Source: Intestinimonas timonensis (GTDB lineage: Bacteria > Bacillota > Clostridia > Oscillospirales > Oscillospiraceae). Taken from it: DNA of 64,000 bases. Positions 59,759-64,000 of the stretch are shown here, piece after piece; within the stretch, counting starts at the first letter, position 1, and the number at the start of each line of letters is the position of its first letter. The position numbers and the translations under genes are program-made. The notes under the pieces were generated by a model, which saw only the letters and a list, made by a program, of their open reading frames with translations, was not told the origin of the DNA and searched no databases. Where the stretch lies: positions 1,682,095-1,746,094 of the forward strand of contig NZ_LR130817.1 of assembly GCF_900626145.1 (NCBI RefSeq), read 5' to 3'.

Positions 59759-59899
59759 TTGACAACTAAGACGCCGGGGCATAATATAGTGGTACAACGA
59801 ATGTGACTCCGTCACCCCCCCGTTGTAGATTCAAGCCCTTGGCAGTAAGCCTCCCACCATAAGGGAAGTGCCGAACCCAAGGGCTTTGCATTTATTTTT
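59759..59899 (+). ncRNA. Candidate small RNA with consensus promoter and terminator
   Basis: -35 TTGACA (59759-59764), 17-base spacer, -10 TAATAT (59782-59787). The transcript from about 59794 begins with TACAACG/CGTTGTA (59793-59799, 59821-59827) enclosing GTGAC-TCC-GTCAC. It ends with AAGCCCTTGG (59833-59842) pairing with CCAAGGGCTT (59877-59886), then TTTATTTTT. It has no coding frame of note and runs antisense to the end of the ToxN-like gene. I cannot assign it to a known RNA class. Confidence 0.6.
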
Positions 59900-60100
59900 G
59901 AACACCGGTCCGCTCGATTTAATGTTCACATGGTTCGGCTTCGGAGACTCAAGCGGGACATAGTAGTCAAAGCCATTGATGGACAAAACAATTCCCACAT
60001 AAGGGCGGCGCTGTCCTTTATTCAGTTGAACCCGGTTGTCAATCTTATGTAAATAATCTACATAACCCTCACGGATATGATAAAAACGGAATTTACCCAT
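59831..60100 (-). CDS. ToxN/AbiQ-like endoribonuclease toxin, C-terminally truncated
   Basis: An 89-residue protein matching the N-terminal half of type III toxin ToxN/AbiQ: FRFYHIREGYVDYLHKIDNR, then RRPYVGIVLSINGFDYYVPL and ESPKPNHVNIKSSGP. Family members are about 165-170 residues; here the similarity stops near residue 68 and the last 20 codons run through the small-RNA hairpin. ATG 60100 follows GAAGGACGGG. A hairpin terminator just upstream is where type III systems separate antitoxin RNA from toxin. Probably inactive as a nuclease. Confidence 0.65.
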   Translation of the reverse strand: MGKFRFYHIREGYVDYLHKIDNRVQLNKGQRRPYVGIVLSINGFDYYVPLESPKPNHVNIKSSGPVFKNKCKALGFGTSLMVGGLLPRA

Positions 60101-60127
60101 CTGTTTCCCGTCCTTCTCTTTATAGAA

Positions 60128-60164
60128 AATGCGGGATAGCAATGCCATCCCGCATTTTTAGTTC
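60128..60164 (-). terminator. Terminator-like hairpin upstream of the ToxN-like gene
   Basis: AAAATGCGGGAT and ATCCCGCATTTT form a stem around AGCAATGCC. In type III toxin-antitoxin loci a terminator in this place limits toxin transcription. Confidence 0.75.
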
Positions 60165-60165
60165 C

Positions 60166-60267
60166 TCACTTACGGTGGAGGGTCACCGCTTTTTTCGCTC
60201 CCCACTCTTGCAGCCAGGTAGGGGCTCTCCTCTTTGGGACGCAGATGAGCAGAAGACGAGGCGTCAT
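60166..60267 (-). other. Leader region of the ToxN-like gene with a 33-codon frame
   Basis: Between the promoter (60307-60336) and the terminator, about 135 bases could be the antitoxin RNA, but I find no tandem 34-39-base repeats as in ToxI. The region also holds an ATG frame of 33 codons (PRLLLICVPKRRAP, then WLQEWGAKKAVTLHRK) with only a weak RBS. Either interpretation is open. Confidence 0.3.
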
Positions 60268-60306
60268 TCTCTTATCTGGTGGTTGGATTACTCCTTCCAC
60301 ATCTTC

Positions 60307-60336
60307 ATTATATACTCCAAATTAGCAAATTGTAAA
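60307..60336 (-). promoter_or_regulatory. Promoter upstream of the ToxN-like locus
   Basis: Minus strand: -35 TTTACA (60331-60336), 18-base spacer, -10 TATAAT (60307-60312). Confidence 0.65.
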
Positions 60337-60415
60337 CGGGCAATACTAACCAAAAATTAGCAAGTGGAATTATGTGGAAATAAACTGACATACTCAGATT
60401 ACTGGAGGGCATGTG

Positions 60416-61390
60416 ATGGCGAAGAAGTTGACCAACCCCACTCCGGTGCGGCTTCCCTCCGGCTCCTGGCGCTGCCAGGTGATGGTAGCTGGGAAGCGGA
60501 TCTCTGTGGTGGACGATGACCCCGCCGTGGCCCACGCCAAGGCTCTGGCCCTCAAGGCTGGGCTCATACAGAAGGAGAAGCCCGTCACATCCATGACGGT
60601 GGGCGACGCCGTGGACCGCTATATCGAAAGCAAGGACAGTGTGCTCTCTCCGTCCACGGTGGCCGGCTACAAGCGGGTCCGCAAAAACGACATGGAGGAT
60701 ATCGCAGACACCAGACTCCCGCTGCTCACCCAGGAGGCCGTACAGCGCTGGGTAAATGGGCTTTCGAAGAAGAAGTCCCCCAAAAGCGTGCGCAACGCCC
60801 ACGGCCTGCTCAGCGCCGCCCTGGCGGTCTATCTGCCGGACATGGCCCTACGTACCACTATGCCGCAGAAACGGCGCTATGAGGCCGCTGTCCCGTCCGG
60901 CGAGGATGTGGCCGCCATCATGGAGGCCGCCCGGGGCACCAGGGACGAGCTGCCCATCCTGCTGGCCGTCTGGATGGGCCTCCGCATGTCGGAGATCCTG
61001 GGGCTGAAATGGTCCGACGTGGACGGCGACGTCCTCCACATCCGCCGGGCCCTAGTGGATGAGGGGGAGAAAACCACCAAGACGTATAGCTCCCAGCGGG
61101 ATCTCCCGCTGCCGAAGTATATCAAGGACCTGATGAAGCCTACGGAGGACGAGCACATCGTCCCCACAACCCGCCGGGCGCTCTATTGCCGCTTCCAGAC
61201 CATCTGCAAGCGGGCGGGCGTCCAGCATTACCGCTTCCACGATCTGCGGCACCCGTATGTCAAGCCCACGACAAAAAAATTTCTATCTTTTTTCAAATTT
61301 GAAATGGCGATTTCTCTTAGGGCTTTCCTGTGCTTCGCTCTTTTGCTCGACATCAAGGAAGGCCCTCAATTTGTGCCTTTCATCCGGTAA
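60416..61390 (+). pseudogene. int: Tyrosine integrase, C-terminus replaced by inserted element
   Basis: The frame encodes a phage-type integrase. An AP2-like arm-binding start (VRLPSGSWRCQVMVAGKRIS) is followed by the SAM-like core-binding domain (MTVGDAVDRYIESKDSVLSP). The catalytic domain holds the first Arg (WMGLRMSEILGLKWSDV) and the HxxR box (YRFHDLRH). Similarity ends at about 61252; the following 45 codons are unrelated, so the last His and the Tyr nucleophile are missing and the enzyme cannot recombine. RBS TGGAGGGC. The rest should be found beyond the serine-recombinase element. Confidence 0.85.
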
Positions 61391-61441
61391 AACACATGCA
61401 AACACTTGGCTGCCAATTCTACAGTAAAACGCCGCTTTCAT
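61283..61441 (-). CDS. Small protein at the end of the recombinase operon
   Basis: A 52-residue frame with good RBS (GGAGGAACAG). It starts MKAAFYCRIGSQVFACVLPD, where AFYCRIGSQ resembles the first strand of resolvases (YCRVAS), but no catalytic domain follows. It may be a recombinase fragment or a small accessory protein. It overlaps the upstream recombinase end by 23 bases. Confidence 0.5.
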   Translation of the reverse strand: MKAAFYCRIGSQVFACVLPDERHKLRAFLDVEQKSEAQESPKRNRHFKFEKR

Positions 61442-62987
61442 TGTCTGTTCCTCCGTTTCCTGGGATGTTAAAGACATCCTGCATCTTATAGACTATCTCG
61501 ATCCGGTTTCCAGGGAATACATACACCTTGTCAATTAAGGCATCAATCAGCGATTGTGTCAGACTGTCGGCCCCGGAAACTTCTTTTATGATTTCCCGCC
61601 GCTTGACTTTGGCCTCATAGTCCGCCTGGGCCTGTTTGGTCTGTGCCGCTGCCATTGTGCAGACATTCTTCACCCGGACCAGCTCCGCGTCATATCTGGC
61701 TTTCTGCTCTTTGTAAGTGCCCAGGTCGATCTCACCGAGGGCAAACTGCTCATAAAGCTGCCGTTTGGCATCCTGCAAAATCTGCACTTTCTTCTCATAT
61801 TCTGATTGCTGGACCATTTGCAAATCAAGGCTGTCTTTGCCGTCTCCATCAACCCCCAGCACTGTATCTACCTGTGCCCGGATGATCTGAAATACAGCCG
61901 TTTCCAATTCCTCCGCCTTGACCGACATACCATGACAGGCAAAATCTGTGTTTACCTGGGAGTGCCGGCAATAGAACTTTGGATATTGTGTAGTCCGTGA
62001 CAGTGCATGGTCGCAGCAGCCGCAGAACACTTTCCCGCGCAGAGGGTAATCATGCCGTTTTTTGTTTGGGATAGAAAAGCGGCGTATACCGGCTTTGGCC
62101 TGCTCGAATAACTCTTTGCTAACAATCGCCGGGTGATGATCCGGTATCTTGTACCATTCGCTTTCATCTTTCAGCCTTATGCGATGCCCGCCGATCTCGG
62201 TAACAGCCCGCTTGCCTATGACATAGGTGCCGATATAGCGTTCATCCTCCAGCATACGCAGGACAGTTGAACTGCTCCATGTTCCATGTGTCCGCGATAC
62301 ATCATAAAAGCTCTGTCCCTTGCTCTTGCGGTATTCCCCAGGTGTAGGGATATTCCGCCGGAACAACTTCCGGGTAATCTCCGCCGCTGTGGTTCCCTCG
62401 GCAGCCCACCGAAAGATCAGACGGACAATTTCAGCCACATTCTCGTCAATCTCCATACGTCCATCCGCGCTTTTCCGATACCCATAGGGACAAATCTTAC
62501 TCTGGTACTCGCCGCGCTGCATTTTTGCGTATTTTGCGGTTTTCGTCTTGACCGACATATCCCGGCTGTAGCACTCACTAATAAGATACTTAAAGGCCAC
62601 ATCAATGCCCCCAGTATCTCCCTTGAAATTGATGGTGTCAAAATCATCACTGACAGAGATAAACCGCGTATGGTACAGGGGAAATACCCGCTCAATGAAA
62701 TATCCGGTCTCAATGCTGTTACGGCCAAAGCGGGAAAGGTCTTTCACCATGATACAGTCGATCTTTCCGGCCTGAACCATTTCCAAAAGCTCCTGAACGG
62801 CAGGACGCTCAAAATTAGCGCCGCTGTGCCCGTTGTCTACAAACTCCAAAACCTCGGCCCGGTCCCATTCCGCCAGCGACATGGCGTGCTCCCGCAGGAT
62901 CGCCCGCTGGTTGGGAATACTCATGCTTTCGGTTTTCGTGTCCTCCAAAGAAAGACGGATATAAAATGCGATCACAAATTTCTGCAT
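61419..62987 (-). CDS. Large serine recombinase
   Basis: A 522-residue site-specific recombinase. The resolvase domain has FYIRLSLEDTK with catalytic Ser13, FVDNGHSGANFERPAVQELL and MVKDLSRFGRNSIETGYFIE. The recombinase domain includes PTPGEYRKSKGQSFYDVSRT and WSSSTVLRMLEDERYIGTYV. A zinc ribbon (KVFCGCCDHALSRTTQYPKF) and a C-terminal coiled coil complete it. The start overlaps the end of the upstream recombinase by 16 bases. Such enzymes integrate and excise Tn4451/Tn5397-like elements of Clostridia. Confidence 0.92.
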   Translation of the reverse strand: MQKFVIAFYIRLSLEDTKTESMSIPNQRAILREHAMSLAEWDRAEVLEFVDNGHSGANFERPAVQELLEMVQAGKIDCIMVKDLSRFGRNSIETGYFIERVFPLYHTRFISVSDDFDTINFKGDTGGIDVAFKYLISECYSRDMSVKTKTAKYAKMQRGEYQSKICPYGYRKSADGRMEIDENVAEIVRLIFRWAAEGTTAAEITRKLFRRNIPTPGEYRKSKGQSFYDVSRTHGTWSSSTVLRMLEDERYIGTYVIGKRAVTEIGGHRIRLKDESEWYKIPDHHPAIVSKELFEQAKAGIRRFSIPNKKRHDYPLRGKVFCGCCDHALSRTTQYPKFYCRHSQVNTDFACHGMSVKAEELETAVFQIIRAQVDTVLGVDGDGKDSLDLQMVQQSEYEKKVQILQDAKRQLYEQFALGEIDLGTYKEQKARYDAELVRVKNVCTMAAAQTKQAQADYEAKVKRREIIKEVSGADSLTQSLIDALIDKVYVFPGNRIEIVYKMQDVFNIPGNGGTDNESGVLL

Positions 62988-64000
62988 TGTTCCACCGCCT
63001 TTCCATATTCCTCAAATTCACTCTTGAAGCGGAAGCTCACACGGATTTCCTTGTCATGGGTAATCTCGATCCTCTCAATCAGCCTGTCAATCAGGGCAGC
63101 GGTCAGGGTATGGTCTTTTTCCAGGACTTTTGCATCCTGTTCCAGCTCCTTATATTTGGCAAGCTGGGCGTCCATGACGGCAAGCCCGTTTTCCAAAGTG
63201 CTGATCTCGTCGGAGAGTTTGGCAATGACTGCTTCATAATCCTTTTTCATGGTGAAGTATTCTTCGCTGGTAAGCACTTTCTGCACGAAGTTCTCATAAA
63301 GGCCACGGACAAAACGGCGGTTCCTATCAATTTCCTGCTTCTTTGCGGAAATGCCCGCTTTCAGATCATCACGCTCTTTCTTCCGTTTTACCTCTGCCTC
63401 TAAGACAAAGGAATAATTACCTAAAGCAACCGTCAATTCCTGCTGCAATATGGCAATGACAGCGGAAAGCAAGTCCTTTTCTGTGAGAGACACGCCCAGG
63501 CATCCGCCTCTTTCCGTGCGGCTGTTAGTAAGGCAATGGAAGCGGTAAACATCCGACCCTTTCTTCCGCTTATTGCGCTGCCGGTGAAGGCTGCCGCCAC
63601 AGTGGGCGCAAAACACCTTCCCCTTAAAGATGTTCGGGGTATAAGGGTCAACCTCATGTGCCTTGCTTTCTTCGCACACCTGCCTGCGGTATGCCTTTAC
63701 TTCCTCAAAAACTTCATGGCTGATAATGGCCTCATGGGTATTGGTGGCGATAATCAGGTTGTCCTCGTCTGCCTGTACCTGCTGGTGGTCCACAATTTTT
63801 GTCTTTCCCTGCACCAGATCACCGGTATAAACTTCACTGTCCAGTATCTTTGCAACCGTGCGGGTCTGCCATTTGCCGGAGCCGATCAGGTTTTCATGGG
63901 TGATCTCGCCCGTGGCACGTTTCCGGTGGCTGGGCGTCTGTATGCCCTGTTCGTTCAGCCTGCGGGCAATATCATTCAGCCCTACATGCTCATAAGCCCA
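62972..64000 (-). CDS. Second large serine recombinase, 5' end outside window
   Basis: The frame is open to the window edge. The visible part is the recombinase domain (GLNDIARRLNEQGIQTPSHR, WQTRTVAKILDSEVYTGDLV), a zinc ribbon (KVFCAHCGGSLHRQRNKRKK) and a coiled coil (ISTLENGLAVMDAQLAKYKE). The catalytic serine domain lies upstream, outside the window. Tandem serine recombinases are usual in conjugative and mobilisable elements of gut Clostridia; their division of labour is unknown here. Confidence 0.9.
   Translation of the reverse strand, partial: WAYEHVGLNDIARRLNEQGIQTPSHRKRATGEITHENLIGSGKWQTRTVAKILDSEVYTGDLVQGKTKIVDHQQVQADEDNLIIATNTHEAIISHEVFEEVKAYRRQVCEESKAHEVDPYTPNIFKGKVFCAHCGGSLHRQRNKRKKGSDVYRFHCLTNSRTERGGCLGVSLTEKDLLSAVIAILQQELTVALGNYSFVLEAEVKRKKERDDLKAGISAKKQEIDRNRRFVRGLYENFVQKVLTSEEYFTMKKDYEAVIAKLSDEISTLENGLAVMDAQLAKYKELEQDAKVLEKDHTLTAALIDRLIERIEITHDKEIRVSFRFKSEFEEYGKAVEQCRNL

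Larger units (their letters stand above)
49327..61252. mobile_element. Satellite- or prophage-like integrated element at the ssrA 3' end
   Basis: The segment runs from the tmRNA end to the broken tyrosine integrase. It carries a phage-type switch region, HTH and replication-type genes, an Ltp lipoprotein, a ToxN-like fragment and many small unknown genes, and an IS3 copy. No packaging, capsid, portal or tail gene is visible. Boundaries are inferred: no second copy of the tmRNA 3' end is found in the window, which is expected if the right attachment site lies beyond the nested second element. Confidence 0.6.
61253..64000. mobile_element. Element with tandem large serine recombinases, partial
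   Basis: Begins where integrase similarity stops and continues past the window. Its visible genes are two large serine recombinases and one small gene, all leftward. Its insertion inside the integrase gene shows it arrived after the first element. Confidence 0.7.

Noticed and set aside
49300..61300. Second copy of the ssrA 3' end as right attachment site
   Set aside because: I searched by eye and found no repeat of the T-arm/acceptor sequence inside the window; it is expected further right.

Overview
The window comes from a GC-rich, spore-forming, anaerobic Firmicute. Oscillospiraceae (the Flavonifractor/Lawsonibacter neighbourhood) is my best guess, inferred from SpoVAC, a rubredoxin/reverse-rubrerythrin pair, DUF1540 and DUF6530 proteins and many short G-rich Shine-Dalgarno sequences. 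It has two parts: about 49 kb of ordinary chromosome, and about 15 kb of nested mobile DNA that begins at the 3' end of the tmRNA gene.

Chromosomal part. 1-4.8 kb: the end of feoB with its Cys-rich partner, a flavin/PNPOx-like protein, thiamine pyrophosphokinase and an aldehyde dehydrogenase. 5-12.9 kb: the 3' remnant of an IS5-family transposase joined directly to a very long LPQTG surface protein of Cna-B/SpaA-type domains, which has lost its N-terminus and signal peptide. 13-19.8 kb: spoVAC, a DUF6530 gene, a MATE exporter behind a terminator-containing leader, murC, a tRNA nucleotidyltransferase, and a TetR gene facing a degV gene across a perfect promoter/palindrome. 19.9-26.2 kb: an operon TetR - MMPL/RND transporter - secreted GLUG/coiled-coil protein, under a promoter with an overlapping inverted repeat.

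26.2-41.4 kb is a peptide-import and murein-recycling island. It has two complete Opp/Dpp-type ABC importers, converging on shared terminators, a beta-lactamase-fold serine hydrolase, an RpiR/MurR regulator, murQ and anmK. I infer that muropeptides or their peptides are imported, and that MurNAc-6-P and anhydro-MurNAc are returned to metabolism. 41.4-48.7 kb: membrane and zinc-ribbon proteins, rubredoxin and reverse rubrerythrin, an AAA+ CbxX/SpoVK-type ATPase, a bacterial Ig-like protein, smpB and a cyclophilin, followed by ssrA (tmRNA).

Mobile part. From 49.4 to about 61.25 kb lies an element with a tyrosine integrase, Cro/CI-like regulators around an AT-rich operator region, a replication-type HTH protein and small regulators. 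It also carries a seven-gene cluster of low-complexity proteins with a papain-like protein, an Ltp-type lipoprotein (superinfection-exclusion family), a DnaQ-like exonuclease, a truncated ToxN/AbiQ-like toxin and an unassigned strongly promoted RNA locus. No terminase, portal, capsid or tail gene is visible, so it looks like a phage satellite or degenerate prophage rather than a full phage. An IS3-family insertion sequence lies inside it. Its integrase is cut off just after the HxxR motif, where a second element carrying two large serine recombinases begins and runs off the window end. The most promising undescribed systems are this satellite-like element with its low-complexity gene cluster, the RNA/ToxN/Ltp module, and the MMPL-GLUG operon.
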